This document shows, in pieces, positions 53,345-63,300 of a stretch of DNA of 64,000 nucleotides. How positions within the stretch are numbered: position 1 is the first letter of the stretch; each line of letters opens with the position of its first letter. The position numbers were made by a program, and so were the translations under genes. The notes under the pieces are model-generated. The model saw only the letters and a program-made list of their open reading frames with translations. It did no database searches and was not told where the DNA came from. Source of the DNA: Acinetobacter sp. WCHAc010034 (GTDB lineage Bacteria; Pseudomonadota; Gammaproteobacteria; Pseudomonadales; Moraxellaceae); NCBI RefSeq assembly GCF_001696615.3, contig NZ_CP032279.1, positions 3,224,001-3,288,000 of the forward strand. The letters run 5' to 3'.

Positions 53345-54211
53345 ATGCTGGATGTCTGCTATTCGCCTCACTACGTTTCCGCAACGCATACCAACAGCAT
53401 GGAAAAGCTCAAGGCTGTGGCGGATGCGCTCAGCGCGTCGGGCGCTGTGCAATTTCATGCGCCTGAAATTCTGGATATTCAGGTTTTAAAGCAGCTGCAT
53501 GATCCGGCGTATGTGGATGCCTTCAATACAGGAACGCCGCAAAAGCTGGCGGTGTTTTCCGGATTTAAGCCGTGGACGGAGCAGCTGCGCGATGCTGTGC
53601 TGCATATTAACGCTGGGCAGCTGCTGGCCGCCGAACTGGCGATGCAGAAAGGCATTGCAGCCAATATGGCGCAAGGCTTTCATCATGCCGTATATGAATA
53701 CGGCGGTTCGTTCTGCACTTTTAATGGCCTGGCGCTGGTGGCGCAGCAGTTCCCGCAGAAGAAAATTTTTGTGCTGGATTGCGATCAGCATGGCGGCAAC
53801 GGCACGGCGGAGTTTACCCGCCGGCTGGATAACCTGTTTAATTTCAGCATTTATGGCCTGCCGTTTGGCTGCCCGACTTATGCGCGCGCGCAAACGCGGC
53901 ATATCCATAAAGACCGGGGAAATTTTGCGCAGTATACGCTGGCTGTGCATGAAGGCCTGCAGCAGGCGCGGGACTGGGGCGCGGATTTAGTAATCTATCA
54001 GGCGGGTATGGACTGCCATCAGGCTGACCCATTCGGTTCCAGCTGGTTTACCGCCGAGCTGCTTCAAAAGCGTGAAGAAATGGTGTTCAGCTTAGCCAAG
54101 CGCCATCAGCTGCCGCTCATGTTTGTGCTGGCGGGCGGCTATCAGCCGCTGGATGATCTGGTCAAGCTGCACCTGCTGACTTTTCAGGCTGCGCTCAAAA
54201 CTTATTTCTAG
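53345..54211 (+). CDS. Histone deacetylase-family (acetoin-utilisation type) protein
   Basis: The 288-residue protein has the HDAC/AcuC/HDAH fold motifs: GFHHAVYEY (His113-His114, charge relay), DCDQHGGNGT (145-154) with zinc ligands likely Asp147 and His149, YQAGMDCHQADPFG (219-231) with the third ligand Asp228, and the FVLAGGY loop near residue 258. The family usually has HHGNGT in the second motif; here the second His is Gly150. Such enzymes remove acyl groups from Lys, polyamines or acetylated amines. The gene starts 6 bases after the unknown gene. A TTG frame at 53339 adds two residues and is unlikely. Confidence 0.85.
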   Translation: MLDVCYSPHYVSATHTNSMEKLKAVADALSASGAVQFHAPEILDIQVLKQLHDPAYVDAFNTGTPQKLAVFSGFKPWTEQLRDAVLHINAGQLLAAELAMQKGIAANMAQGFHHAVYEYGGSFCTFNGLALVAQQFPQKKIFVLDCDQHGGNGTAEFTRRLDNLFNFSIYGLPFGCPTYARAQTRHIHKDRGNFAQYTLAVHEGLQQARDWGADLVIYQAGMDCHQADPFGSSWFTAELLQKREEMVFSLAKRHQLPLMFVLAGGYQPLDDLVKLHLLTFQAALKTYF

Positions 54212-54237
54212 CGCCTGCAGGCGCAGGCGGGGAGGAC

Positions 54238-54269
54238 AAAAAAGCCGAATCTCAGCAGATTCGGCTTTT
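54238..54269. terminator. Bidirectional terminator between the HDAC-like gene and nadB
   Basis: AAAAAGCCGAATCT (54238-54251) pairs with AGATTCGGCTTTT (54257-54269), flanked by A and T tracts. It serves both the plus-strand gene ending at 54211 and nadB, which ends at 54289. Confidence 0.85.
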
Positions 54270-54288
54270 CGCTTCAAGCAGCGTGCAG

Positions 54289-55923
54289 CTAGGCATTGAC
54301 TAAGGGCTGCTCGACCTGAAAATCCGGCGGCGTCAGCACGGTTTTGCGCAGTTCCGGCCCCAGCTCCGGATAGTCCAGAGTGAAATGCAGGCCGCGGGAT
54401 TCCTTGCGCTGCATGGCGCAGCGCACAATCATTTCCGAAACTAAAACCAGATTGCGCAGTTCAATCAGGTTTTTGCTGACTTGATAATCCTGATAATACT
54501 CAGTGATTTCACGCTTCAGCATTTCAATGCGGTGCAGCGCGCGCTGCAGGCGCTTGGTGGTGCGCACAATGCCGACATAGTTCCACATGGTTTGGCGCAG
54601 CTCATCCCAGTTCTGCAGAATCACCACGTCTTCATCCGGGTTCATCACTTGCGAATCATCCCATGCCGGCACCTGCGGCGGCTGGTAGTCCGGCTGCAGC
54701 CCGGCTTCAATATGCTTGGCGGCCGCCATGCCGTAAACAAAGCATTCCAGCAGTGAATTGCTGGCCATCCGGTTGGCGCCATGCAGGCCGGTATAAGAAG
54801 TTTCGCCAATGGCGTACAGGCCGGCAATATCGGTTTCGCTGTTTTCATCCACCACTACGCCGCCGCAGGTGTAATGCGCGGCCGGAACTACCGGAATCAT
54901 CTCTTTGGTGATGTCGATGCCCAGCTCAAGCAAGCGCGCATGCAGGGTCGGGAAGTGCTCTTTGACAAACTCCGCCGGCTTGTGCGTAATGTCCAGCCAG
55001 ACATGGCGGATACCCAGGCGCTTAATTTCATAGTCAATCGCGCGCGCGACAATATCCCGCGGCGCAAGTTCAGCGCGCTCATCAAAGCGCAGCATAAAGC
55101 GCTCGCCGTCCGGCAGGCGCAGATAGGCGCCTTCGCCGCGCATGGCTTCGGTAATCAGAAACGAGCGCGCCTGCGGGTGATACAGGCAGGTTGGATGGAA
55201 CTGGTTGAATTCCATATTGGCGACGCGGCAGCCGGCGCGGTAGGCCATGGCAATGCCGTCACCGGTGGCAATATCCGGGTTGGAGGTATACAGATAAGCT
55301 TTCATCGCGCCGCCGCAGGCCAGCGCGGTAAACGGCGCAAGGAAGGTATGCACTTTTTCAGTTTTTTCATCCAACGCATACAGGCCCAAGGCGCGGTTTG
55401 CGCCGTCCAGGCCGAGCTTCTGAGAAGTAATTAAGTCAATCGCAATATAGTTTTCAAAAATTTCAATATTAGATTTTTCCTGCGCGCGCTGCACCAGCGT
55501 GGTTGAAATCGCCCGGCCGGTTGCGTCGGCTGCATGGATAATCCGGCGCTGCGAATGGCCGCCCTCGCGGGTCAGGTGCAGCTGCTCCTGCTCATCCAGA
55601 GTAAACTGCACGCCGTGCTCTAAGAGGAAATCGACCGATGGCTTGCCGCCTTCAACGGTCTGCTTGACGGCATCCAGCTCGCATAAATGCGCGCCTGCAA
55701 TCATGGTGTCATCAATATGCTGTTCAATGGAGTCGGTTTCGTCCAAAACCGCAGCCACGCCGCCTTGAGCATAGTAGGTGCTTGCATCCGTCAGGCCCGA
55801 CTTGGCTAAAACCGCAATGCTGAAATGATCCGGCAGCGATAAAGCTAAACTCAAGCCCGCGCCGCCGCTTCCCACAATGATCACATCAAAATGATGCGTT
55901 GTTTCTAAATTAGGCATATCCAT
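54289..55923 (-). CDS. nadB: L-aspartate oxidase
   Basis: The 544-residue flavoprotein oxidises L-Asp to iminoaspartate, the first step of de novo NAD synthesis. It shows the dinucleotide-binding [17 protein letters not shown] (about 14-30), the flavin-covering [12 protein letters not shown] (about 48-59), the [32 protein letters not shown] region (about 358-389), and the C-terminal helical domain. It matches NadB rather than succinate dehydrogenase (SdhA) by this layout. Cytosolic. M1 (55923) or M3 (55917) may be the start. NAD synthesis is represented elsewhere by nadM. Confidence 0.93.
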   Translation of the reverse strand: MDMPNLETTHHFDVIIVGSGGAGLSLALSLPDHFSIAVLAKSGLTDASTYYAQGGVAAVLDETDSIEQHIDDTMIAGAHLCELDAVKQTVEGGKPSVDFLLEHGVQFTLDEQEQLHLTREGGHSQRRIIHAADATGRAISTTLVQRAQEKSNIEIFENYIAIDLITSQKLGLDGANRALGLYALDEKTEKVHTFLAPFTALACGGAMKAYLYTSNPDIATGDGIAMAYRAGCRVANMEFNQFHPTCLYHPQARSFLITEAMRGEGAYLRLPDGERFMLRFDERAELAPRDIVARAIDYEIKRLGIRHVWLDITHKPAEFVKEHFPTLHARLLELGIDITKEMIPVVPAAHYTCGGVVVDENSETDIAGLYAIGETSYTGLHGANRMASNSLLECFVYGMAAAKHIEAGLQPDYQPPQVPAWDDSQVMNPDEDVVILQNWDELRQTMWNYVGIVRTTKRLQRALHRIEMLKREITEYYQDYQVSKNLIELRNLVLVSEMIVRCAMQRKESRGLHFTLDYPELGPELRKTVLTPPDFQVEQPLVNA

Positions 55924-56142
55924 CAGCTAATTTGAAAAAAAGTCCGGTAATAACACCGCTTTTTTCAGCAAAAGGCAAGAGCATAAATGCTTCAGCATGA
56001 TGAATAATATTAATAATGATGCAAATTTTAAGGAATGATTAAGCTGCTGTTTATAAAAATATAATCCAACATATTATTACGAAGCAGTTACATGCTTTAT
56101 GATAAAACCAGTCATATTCCAAAACATCAATAATTTGAGTGA

Positions 56143-57537
56143 ATGCCTGATATGAAAAATCAATACATGCAAAAGGGTTTATACGCAGCTGTTTTTACCG
56201 CGGCGGCTGTGCAGGCGCAGGCTGCGGCGCCGGTCGATTTTTCCAATTTGGTTGAGCAGGTCAGCCCGGCAGTCGTGAGCGTGAATGTGGTGAAGAAGCT
56301 CAGTCAGGAAGAGCTTCTGCAGCAGCAGGTGCCGGAAATTCTGAAGCGCTTCTTCGGCAATCAGGTGATTATTCCGCAGCAGCAGATCCCGCAAGAAAAG
56401 ACCGGCTACGGCAGCGCGTTTTTCATCAGCAAGGACGGCTACCTGCTGACCAACCACCATGTGGTGGAAGACGCCTCTAAAGTCACCATTGTATTGAATG
56501 ACCGCCGGGAAATTGACGCGAAGGTCGTCGGCAGCGATGAACGCACCGACGTTGCCTTGCTGAAAGTGGCCGGTTCGGGCTTTCCGGAGCTGCGCACCGG
56601 CAATGTCGGTCAGCTGAAAGTCGGCGAGCCGGTTTTGGCCATCGGTTCTCCCTTCGGCTTTGACTATTCCGCATCCGCCGGCATTGTCAGCGCCAAAATG
56701 CGCAATATGATGGGCGAAACTTCAGTGCCGTTCATTCAAACCGATGTGGCTTTGAACCCCGGCAACTCCGGCGGGCCGCTGTTCAATCAGCGCGGTGAAG
56801 TGGTTGGGGTGAACTCGCGGATCTTCAGCGGCACCGGCGGCTATATGGGCCTGTCATTCTCCATTCCAATTGATGTGGCGATGGATGTGGCCGATCAGCT
56901 GAAAAAGCACGGCAAAGTCACCCGTGCGTATTTGGGCGTCAGCCTGCAGGACATCGATCGCAATCTGGCGGAAGCCTATAAGCTGTCTAAGCCGGAAGGC
57001 TCCTTGATTACGCAGGTTGCGCCGAATTCCCCGGCGGCCAAAGCCGGCTTTAAAGCCGGTGATGTGATTCTGAAATTCAACGGTACGCCGATTTCCAGAA
57101 CATCTGAGCTGCTGAACTATTTGAACCGGGCTGCGCCGAATCAAAGCATCCAGCTGGAAGTGCTGCGCGATGACAGCCGGCGCAATATTTCAGCAATGCT
57201 GTCCACGGCGCCGGATGATACGCCGGCCAAAGCCGATGCCGCGCAGCAGCCAAGCAAAGGCCCGGTTTTGGGCATCAGCATCCGGGACTTGAACGCCAGC
57301 GAGCTGAATCAGCTGGGCACCAAAGGCGGGATTTTAATTCAGGATGTGCGCCGCGGCGGCGTTGCAGCTCAGGCGCGCTTAATGCCGGGCGATGTGGTGA
57401 CGCAGATCAACAACAAAGCCATCAGCAATACCCGGGATTTTGTAGCGGCGGTTGCAGATTTGAAAAAGAACAGCGTAGCGCGGGTCGCGATTATCCGCGA
57501 AAGCCAGCGGGTAATTGTCGGCATGCGCATTGAATAA
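56143..57537 (+). CDS. DegP/HtrA-type periplasmic serine protease
   Basis: This 464-residue protein has a signal peptide (AAVFTAAAVQAQAAAP, cleaved near residue 29) and a trypsin-like domain with the catalytic triad His106, Asp136 and Ser209 (counted from the first ATG) in TNHHVVEDA, SDERTDVALL and NPGNSGGPL. Two PDZ domains follow, at about 260-345 and 375-464. It degrades or refolds damaged periplasmic proteins; MucD of Pseudomonas is close. ATG 56143 is next to GAG, and 56152 is an alternative. Its promoter is in the 219-base AT-rich gap after nadB. It is followed by a terminator. Confidence 0.9.
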   Translation: MPDMKNQYMQKGLYAAVFTAAAVQAQAAAPVDFSNLVEQVSPAVVSVNVVKKLSQEELLQQQVPEILKRFFGNQVIIPQQQIPQEKTGYGSAFFISKDGYLLTNHHVVEDASKVTIVLNDRREIDAKVVGSDERTDVALLKVAGSGFPELRTGNVGQLKVGEPVLAIGSPFGFDYSASAGIVSAKMRNMMGETSVPFIQTDVALNPGNSGGPLFNQRGEVVGVNSRIFSGTGGYMGLSFSIPIDVAMDVADQLKKHGKVTRAYLGVSLQDIDRNLAEAYKLSKPEGSLITQVAPNSPAAKAGFKAGDVILKFNGTPISRTSELLNYLNRAAPNQSIQLEVLRDDSRRNISAMLSTAPDDTPAKADAAQQPSKGPVLGISIRDLNASELNQLGTKGGILIQDVRRGGVAAQARLMPGDVVTQINNKAISNTRDFVAAVADLKKNSVARVAIIRESQRVIVGMRIE

Positions 57538-57554
57538 CCAGCGCTGAATGCAGG

Positions 57555-57583
57555 CCGCTCATTTTGAGCGGTTTGCTTTTTTT
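57555..57583 (+). terminator. Terminator after the DegP-type protease
   Basis: CCGCTCA (57555-57561) pairs with TGAGCGG (57565-57571) and is followed by a T tract after 5 bases. It lies within about 20 bases of the stop. Confidence 0.75.
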
Positions 57584-57656
57584 GCAGTTTACCGGATGGA
57601 GATTTCGCGTAGACTGCTGGGCGTGGATAGAACTAAAGGCAAAAGGGCGGGAATTC

Positions 57657-58106
57657 ATGAGCACTGTATTTGATTTGAAAATCACCGTGCAGCCGGAGCA
57701 TATTGATGTGCTGGGCCATGTCAATAACGTGGTTTATCTGAGCTGGATGCAGGATGCGGCCACTGCGCATATTGAAGCGCTGGGCCTGGGCCTTAAGGAA
57801 TATCTGGAGCTGAAGCACGCCATGGTGGCGGTAGAGCATCATGTGCAGTACCGCAAAGCTGCGCTGCAGGGCGAGGAGATTATTCTGCGCACATGGCTGA
57901 ACGACATTAATGCGCTGTATTCTTTCCGCCAGTATGCCTTTTACCGGCCGAGCGACAGAGCCGTGCTGTTTATGGGCAATACCCAGTGGGCTTGCATTGA
58001 AATTGCGACCGGGCGGCCAAAGCGCATGTCGCCGACATTCATGCAGGCTTACCAGCCGCTTTCCGAGGCGGAGAACCCGATGGACTTCAGCATCTACAAT
58101 GCCTGA
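57657..58106 (+). CDS. Acyl-CoA thioesterase, 4HBT family
   Basis: This 149-residue hotdog protein has the 4-hydroxybenzoyl-CoA thioesterase motif VLGHVNNVVYLSWMQDA near residue 19, with the catalytic Asp in the preceding EHIDVLG turn. The central strand has AVEHHVQYRKAALQGEEIILRTWL (about 57-80). It hydrolyses an acyl-CoA ester in the cytosol; the chain length is not predictable. ATG 57657 follows GGGCGGGA. The frame runs upstream to 57564 but that part lies in the previous terminator and adds a non-family N terminus. It is upstream of lepA with a 184-base gap. Confidence 0.85.
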   Translation: MSTVFDLKITVQPEHIDVLGHVNNVVYLSWMQDAATAHIEALGLGLKEYLELKHAMVAVEHHVQYRKAALQGEEIILRTWLNDINALYSFRQYAFYRPSDRAVLFMGNTQWACIEIATGRPKRMSPTFMQAYQPLSEAENPMDFSIYNA

Positions 58107-58290
58107 ATTGCAGCTTCTGTTTTGCATTTTAGTAAGCAAAGGCTTGAACACCGGCGTTTAAAGCGCAAAAGGAGTTCATTAATATGGATACATTGAAAAA
58201 TCCATCTGCTATAATCCTCCGCAATTTCCATTCGGTTTTTGCTGTGCATTTTCAATTGCGTGCATAGCGCGTTTTCTTTCAAGGTAACCC

Positions 58291-60108
58291 ATGGCGCAAG
58301 CTAAAAAATCTGTTGATATTAAAAACATTCGTAACTTTTCGATTATTGCGCATATCGATCATGGCAAATCGACGCTTGCGGACCGCTTCATTCAGATGTG
58401 CGGCGGCTTGCAGGCCCGTGAAATGCAGGCGCAAGTGCTTGACTCTATGGAGCTTGAGCGTGAGCGCGGCATCACCATTAAAGCCGCCTCTGTTACCTTG
58501 TACTATACGCATCCCAATGGTCAGGAATACCAGCTGAACTTCATTGACACCCCGGGGCACGTGGACTTTTCCTATGAAGTTTCGCGCTCGCTGGCTGCCT
58601 GTGAAGGCGCTTTGCTGGTTGTAGACGCGGCGCAGGGCGTAGAGGCGCAGTCGGTTGCCAACTGCTATACCGCCATTGAGCAGGGTCTGGAAGTGCTGCC
58701 GATCTTGAACAAGATTGACTTGCCGCAGGCTGAGCCTGAGCGCGTTATTCACGAAATTGAAGAAATTATCGGCATTGAAGCCACGCATGCGCCAACCTGT
58801 TCCGCAAAAACCGGCCTGGGCGTAGAATCTGTTTTAGAGGCGCTGGTGGATATTATTCCGGCGCCTGAAGGCGACCGCGAAGCGCCTTTGCAGGCATTGA
58901 TCATCGACTCCTGGTTCGACAACTACTTGGGCGTTGTATCGCTGGTGCGGATCAAGCAGGGCCGCGTGCGCAAAGGCGACAAGATGCTGATGAAATCGAC
59001 CGGCCAGTCGCACATCATTACCTCTGTCGGCATTTTCAACCCGAAGCATACCGAAACCGGCATGCTGGAAGCGGGTGAAGTCGGCTTTGTGATTGCCGGC
59101 ATTAAAGATATTTTCGGTGCGCCAGTGGGCGATACCATTACGCTGGCGGCGACGCCTGATGTTGCGACTTTGCCGGGCTTTAAAAAGGTGAAGCCACAGG
59201 TTTATGCCGGCCTGTTCCCAATTGACGCCAGCGATTTTGAACCGTTCCGCGAAGCTTTGCACAAGCTGCAAATCAATGACTCAGCTTTGTTCTTTGAGCC
59301 AGAAAGCTCTGATGCGCTGGGCTTCGGCTTCCGCTGCGGCTTTCTGGGCATGCTGCATATGGAAATTGTGCAGGAGCGCCTGGAGCGCGAGTATGATTTA
59401 GACCTGATCAGCTCTGCGCCGACAGTGATCTATGAAGCGGTGATGAAAAACGGCGAAACGGTGTATATTGACAGCCCGTCTAAAATGCCGGACGGCTCAA
59501 CGGTTGAAGACCTGCGCGAGCCGATTGCGGAGTGCCATATCCTGGTGCCGCAGGAATATCTGGGCAATGTAATGACATTGTGCATTGAGCGCCGCGGCGT
59601 GCAGAAAGACATGAAATTCTTGGGCAATCAAGTTTCGATTACCTTTGAAATTCCAATGGCCGAAGTGGTGATGGATTTCTTTGACAAGCTGAAGTCCTGC
59701 TCACGCGGTTTTGCATCGCTGGACTACAACTTTATCCGTTTCGAATCTTCATCTCTGGTTAAGGTTGACGTGCTAATTAATGGCGATAAGGTTGATGCTC
59801 TGGCGATGATCTGCCACCGCAACGATGCGCGCCACCGCGGTATCGCGCTGGTTGAGAAAATGAAAGACCTGATTCCGCGCCAGATGTTTGATGTGGCCAT
59901 TCAGGCGGCCATTGGCGCGCAAATCATTGCCCGCTCAACTGTGAAAGCTATGCGCAAAAACGTATTGGCTAAGTGTTACGGCGGCGACGTGTCGCGCAAG
60001 AAAAAGCTTCTGTCTAAGCAGAAGGAAGGCAAGAAGCGCATGAAGCAGGTCGGAAGTGTGGAAATTCCGCAGGAAGCGTTCCTTGCTGTGCTGAAAGTAG
60101 AAAGATAA
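58291..60108 (+). CDS. lepA: Elongation factor 4 (LepA)
   Basis: A ribosome-associated GTPase of 605 residues. G1 is AHIDHGKST (about 20-28), G3 is DTPGHVDF (about 88-95) and G4 is NKIDL (about 142-146). The C-terminal CTD unique to LepA (from about 495) includes [16 protein letters not shown] and the basic end [29 protein letters not shown]4 back-translocates or assists ribosomes under stress. Start ATG 58291 is the family start. The gene leads the lepA-lepB-DUF4845-rnc-era-recO order found in Acinetobacter and Pseudomonas. It ends 21 bases before lepB. Confidence 0.96.
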   Translation: MAQAKKSVDIKNIRNFSIIAHIDHGKSTLADRFIQMCGGLQAREMQAQVLDSMELERERGITIKAASVTLYYTHPNGQEYQLNFIDTPGHVDFSYEVSRSLAACEGALLVVDAAQGVEAQSVANCYTAIEQGLEVLPILNKIDLPQAEPERVIHEIEEIIGIEATHAPTCSAKTGLGVESVLEALVDIIPAPEGDREAPLQALIIDSWFDNYLGVVSLVRIKQGRVRKGDKMLMKSTGQSHIITSVGIFNPKHTETGMLEAGEVGFVIAGIKDIFGAPVGDTITLAATPDVATLPGFKKVKPQVYAGLFPIDASDFEPFREALHKLQINDSALFFEPESSDALGFGFRCGFLGMLHMEIVQERLEREYDLDLISSAPTVIYEAVMKNGETVYIDSPSKMPDGSTVEDLREPIAECHILVPQEYLGNVMTLCIERRGVQKDMKFLGNQVSITFEIPMAEVVMDFFDKLKSCSRGFASLDYNFIRFESSSLVKVDVLINGDKVDALAMICHRNDARHRGIALVEKMKDLIPRQMFDVAIQAAIGAQIIARSTVKAMRKNVLAKCYGGDVSRKKKLLSKQKEGKKRMKQVGSVEIPQEAFLAVLKVER

Positions 60109-60129
60109 TAACGAGAGGTCATTACGCTC

Positions 60130-60957
60130 ATGGATTTTGATTTTAATTTAATCCTTGTACCCGTCACGCTGATTTTCTTTATCGTGTGGCTGCTGGATAA
60201 GCTGGTCTGGAAACAAAGGCAGTCCAAAGGCAAGGGCAATGAAAATGTCATTATTACATGGGCATATGATTTCTGGCCGGTGCTGGCGGTGGTGCTGGTG
60301 CTGCGCTCTTTCCTGTATGAGCCATTCAACATTCCGTCAGATTCGATGGTGCCGACTTTAGAGACCGGCGACTTCATTCTGGTGAATAAGTTTGAATACG
60401 GCGTCCGCCTGCCTATCGTCAATAAGAAAATTATTGATGTCAGCGAGCCGGAGCGCGGCGATGTGATTGTGTTCCGCTATCCGCCGCAGCCAAGCATCAG
60501 CTACATTAAGCGCGTTGTCGGCCTGCCGGGCGACCATATTGTCTATGACCATGGCCAGCTGAGCATTAACGGCAAGAAAGTGCCGAAAGTTCCGGTGGAA
60601 TTCAGCCGCGAGAAAGACAAGCTGGATACGCCAGCATCCATTTACCATAAGGAAACTTTGGGCGAGCACACCTTTACCATGCGCGAGCTTGAAGGGGTGA
60701 ATATTGCCCGCCAGGCGCCGTTCCTTAATTATGTAGATAATGGTAAATATTCAAGCGGAAATGGTTTATATTGGGAAGTGAAAGTTCCGGCAGGGCATTA
60801 CTTTGCGATGGGGGATAACCGCGATCAAAGTGCTGACAGCCGTTTCTGGGGATTTGTACCTGAAGAAAATCTGACAGGCCGCGCATTCTATAAATGGATG
60901 CATAAAGAGCCTGGCTTTAAGCTGCCGTCATTTAGCCGTAACGGCAAGATTGATTAA
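60130..60957 (+). CDS. lepB: Signal peptidase I
   Basis: This 275-residue inner-membrane protease cleaves signal peptides of exported proteins. It has two N-terminal membrane helices (about 7-23 and 49-64) and the catalytic dyad: Ser72 in IPSDSMVPTL and Lys127 in YIKRVVGLPGD. The conserved box ENLTGRAFY and the MGDNRDQSADSRFWG motif (near 232-246) follow. Most of the protein lies in the periplasm. It is 21 bases downstream of lepA, in the same operon, with GAGAGG before its ATG. Confidence 0.94.
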   Translation: MDFDFNLILVPVTLIFFIVWLLDKLVWKQRQSKGKGNENVIITWAYDFWPVLAVVLVLRSFLYEPFNIPSDSMVPTLETGDFILVNKFEYGVRLPIVNKKIIDVSEPERGDVIVFRYPPQPSISYIKRVVGLPGDHIVYDHGQLSINGKKVPKVPVEFSREKDKLDTPASIYHKETLGEHTFTMRELEGVNIARQAPFLNYVDNGKYSSGNGLYWEVKVPAGHYFAMGDNRDQSADSRFWGFVPEENLTGRAFYKWMHKEPGFKLPSFSRNGKID

Positions 60958-60978
60958 CGCATCATTAGGAAAATAACA

Positions 60979-61350
60979 ATGCGACATCAGCGCGGGGCAT
61001 CGTATATTGCAATCTTGGTTGCAATTATTGGTTTGGCCTTTATGGTTAAAGTGTTGGTTGCAGTCTGGGCGCCGTATTTGGATGACCGCCTGCTCGACAA
61101 GCAGATTGCAGAGCAGCTGCAGAATGGGCCTAAGGATTTAAGCCCATCCAAGTTTGCGGACGAAATAGATAAGCGCCTGCAAATGAATAATGTCCGCGAG
61201 CTTAAGTTTGCGGACGTGGCCCAAGTCACCAATGTGGACGGCCTGCAAGTGAAAAAAGATTATGAAATAAGAAAGCCTTTCTTATTGAATATAGATATTG
61301 TGTTGAAGTTCGAGAAAAGTTTTGATCAAAGCTCAGTCCAAGCTAAATGA
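60979..61350 (+). CDS. DUF4845 single-span membrane protein
   Basis: The 123-residue product has one N-terminal membrane helix (about 9-29, YIAILVAIIGLAFMVKVLVAVW) and a short soluble domain. It matches DUF4845, which is regularly encoded between lepB and rnc in Gammaproteobacteria, but its function is unknown. The soluble part ends in MNIDIVLKFEKS-like beta strands. The gene overlaps rnc by 29 bases, in another frame, so translation is coupled. The start ATG 60979 has AGGAAAATAAC upstream. Confidence 0.85.
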   Translation: MRHQRGASYIAILVAIIGLAFMVKVLVAVWAPYLDDRLLDKQIAEQLQNGPKDLSPSKFADEIDKRLQMNNVRELKFADVAQVTNVDGLQVKKDYEIRKPFLLNIDIVLKFEKSFDQSSVQAK

Positions 61351-62020
61351 AACCCGTTTAGCCAGTCGAATCGGTTATCAGTTTAAACAGCCTGAATTGC
61401 TGCAGCTGGCCTTGACCCACCGATCGGTGAGCCATAAGCACAACTACGAGCGCCTGGAATTTCTGGGCGACTCTTTGCTGGGGATGATTATCGCTAATTA
61501 TCTCTATCATGCCTACCCGCATGAAAATGAAGGCCGGCTGACGCGCATGCGCGCCACGCTGGTGCGTCAGGAAGCTTTAGGCAAAATCGCCAATGACTTG
61601 AAATTAAGCCAAAGCATGATTTTAAGCACGGGCGAATTGAAATCAGGCGGTCATCATCGCGAGTCTATACTTGCGGATACCGTAGAGTCGATTATCGGCG
61701 CAATATATGTGGACAGCCATGACTTAAAAGTTCTGGAAGCCATTGTGCTGAAGTGGTACTTGCCATATTTAGACCATATTGAGCCGACCGATCAGCTCAA
61801 AGATCCGAAATCGCGATTGCAGGAATATTTGCAGGCGCGTAAAAAGCCTCTCCCGGTTTACGAAGTTGTGGATATTCAAGGTGATGCGCCCAATCAGCAT
61901 TTCAAAGTGGAATGCATTGTGGACAGCATGCCGGTGAAATACGGTGAAGGATCAAGCCGCCGCTTTGCTGAACAGGCAGTAGCGGCAGATATTTTAAAAA
62001 TTTTGGAGCAAAAGTCTTAA
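61322..62020 (+). CDS. rnc: Ribonuclease III
   Basis: This 232-residue endonuclease cuts double-stranded RNA, including the rRNA precursor. The N-terminal nuclease domain has the signature ERLEFLGDSLLGMII (about 39-53) with metal-binding Glu/Asp, and SILADTVESIIGAIYVD (about 114-130). A double-stranded RNA-binding domain follows (about 158-230, KSRLQEYLQARKKPLPVYEV). The start is TTG 61322, inside the end of the DUF4845 gene; no ATG in frame lies near and the N terminus MIKAQSKLNETRLASRIGYQF is typical. It ends with TAATGA-type overlap with era. Confidence 0.93.
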   Translation: MIKAQSKLNETRLASRIGYQFKQPELLQLALTHRSVSHKHNYERLEFLGDSLLGMIIANYLYHAYPHENEGRLTRMRATLVRQEALGKIANDLKLSQSMILSTGELKSGGHHRESILADTVESIIGAIYVDSHDLKVLEAIVLKWYLPYLDHIEPTDQLKDPKSRLQEYLQARKKPLPVYEVVDIQGDAPNQHFKVECIVDSMPVKYGEGSSRRFAEQAVAADILKILEQKS

Positions 62021-63048
62021 TGACTACTCATTCCGATCACAACGATGCTGATCACGAGCCGCAAAGCGGCAGCGACGACTTAATCAGTCAATTTTTCAGT
62101 TCACAGGGAACTGAAATTCCATCGGATTACCGCAGCGGCTTTGTCGCCATTGTCGGCCGTCCGAATGTGGGTAAATCCACGCTGATGAACCATCTGCTGG
62201 GGCAGAAGCTGTCCATCACTTCGCGCAAGCCGCAAACTACCCGCCATAAAATTGTCGGGATTGATTCGCGCGAAAAATCCCAGGCGGTATTTGTGGATAC
62301 CCCGGGAATGCATAAAAAAGAAGTGCGCGCCATCAACAAAATGATGAACCGGGCGGCATCTTCTGCATTGCGTGATGTAAACTTGGTGTTGTTTGTGCTT
62401 GATGCCGATAAGTGGACTCAAAATGATGAGCTTGTTTTGGAAAAACTTAAAAATGCAGATATGCCGGTTATTTTGGTGATCAATAAAATTGATACGCTTG
62501 AAAATAAGAACCATGCATTGCCTTTGATTCAGGAACGCGCAAAATTAATGAATTTTGCCGAGGTTGTTCCTGTCTCTGCATTGCGCGGCGCAAACCTGGA
62601 TCATTTGCGCAATATTATTGAAAACTATCTGCCTTTCCAGCCGCCGCTGTATTCGCTGGAGCAGCTGACCGACCGTTCAGAGCGCTTCCTGGCCTCTGAA
62701 GTGATCCGTGAAAAGATCATGCGCCAGCTGGGCGAAGAGCTTCCATATGATTTAACCGTGCAGATTGAGTCCTTCAAGACTGAAGAAGCCACGATTAATG
62801 AAAAAACTGGCCGTCCAAAAGCTGCCTGCACTTATATTGACGCCACAATCTTTGTTGACCGTCCGGGCCAAAAAGCCATTGTGATTGGTGAAAAGGGCGC
62901 CAAGCTGAAGAAAATCGGCATGGATGCCCGTGTTGACATGGAAAAAATGTTTGAACAGAAGATCATGCTGACCCTTTGGGTGAAAGTGAAAGGCGGCTGG
63001 TCTGATGATGAGCGCGCATTGAAGAGCTTGGGCTACAGCGACATCTGA
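62020..63048 (+). CDS. era: GTPase Era
   Basis: Era helps to assemble the 30S ribosomal subunit and binds 16S rRNA. The 342-residue protein has G1 GRPNVGKSTL (about 46-55), G3 DTPGMHK (about 92-98), G4 NKID (about 155-158), and a C-terminal KH domain (about 265-340, GEKGAKLKKIGMDARVDMEKMF). There is an acidic N-terminal extension of about 35 residues rich in Asp and His. It shares one base with rnc (TAATG). Cytosolic and membrane-associated. It is next to a small lipoprotein gene and recO. Confidence 0.95.
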   Translation: MTTHSDHNDADHEPQSGSDDLISQFFSSQGTEIPSDYRSGFVAIVGRPNVGKSTLMNHLLGQKLSITSRKPQTTRHKIVGIDSREKSQAVFVDTPGMHKKEVRAINKMMNRAASSALRDVNLVLFVLDADKWTQNDELVLEKLKNADMPVILVINKIDTLENKNHALPLIQERAKLMNFAEVVPVSALRGANLDHLRNIIENYLPFQPPLYSLEQLTDRSERFLASEVIREKIMRQLGEELPYDLTVQIESFKTEEATINEKTGRPKAACTYIDATIFVDRPGQKAIVIGEKGAKLKKIGMDARVDMEKMFEQKIMLTLWVKVKGGWSDDERALKSLGYSDI

Positions 63049-63085
63049 TTGCGCTGTTCAGGCTTGAAACTTTAAGGGGGCGGTA

Positions 63086-63283
63086 ATGATAAAAGTATTG
63101 GCTGTCATAGTCTGTATGCTGTTGCTGCAGGGCTGCATTACGAAAATCGTTACCGTTCCGGTTAAAGTCGCGTATAAAACCACCAAAGGCGTGGTGAAAG
63201 GCACGGCTGCTGTCGTCGGCGCAGTTATTCCTGACGGGGATGACGAAGACGGGGAGCCGGATGCTAAAAAGAATAAAGATTAG
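63086..63283 (+). CDS. Small lipoprotein between era and recO, function unknown
   Basis: This 65-residue product has a lipoprotein signal peptide with lipobox LQGC (Cys17), so it should be anchored at the inner or outer membrane. The mature part has two near-repeats rich in Val, Lys and Thr (VPVKVAYKTTKGVVKGT), then an acidic tail (PDGDDEDGEPDAKK). No family is recognised. It has AGGGGGCGG before its ATG, a strong ribosome-binding site, and lies in line with the era-recO genes (38 bases after era, 17 bases before recO). Confidence 0.65.
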   Translation: MIKVLAVIVCMLLLQGCITKIVTVPVKVAYKTTKGVVKGTAAVVGAVIPDGDDEDGEPDAKKNKD

Positions 63284-63300
63284 AGCTAAGCGCCTGCATC

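Noticed and set aside
54781..55434. 217-codon plus-strand frame inside nadB
   Set aside because: nadB on the other strand is unmistakable; the frame is a codon-bias shadow.
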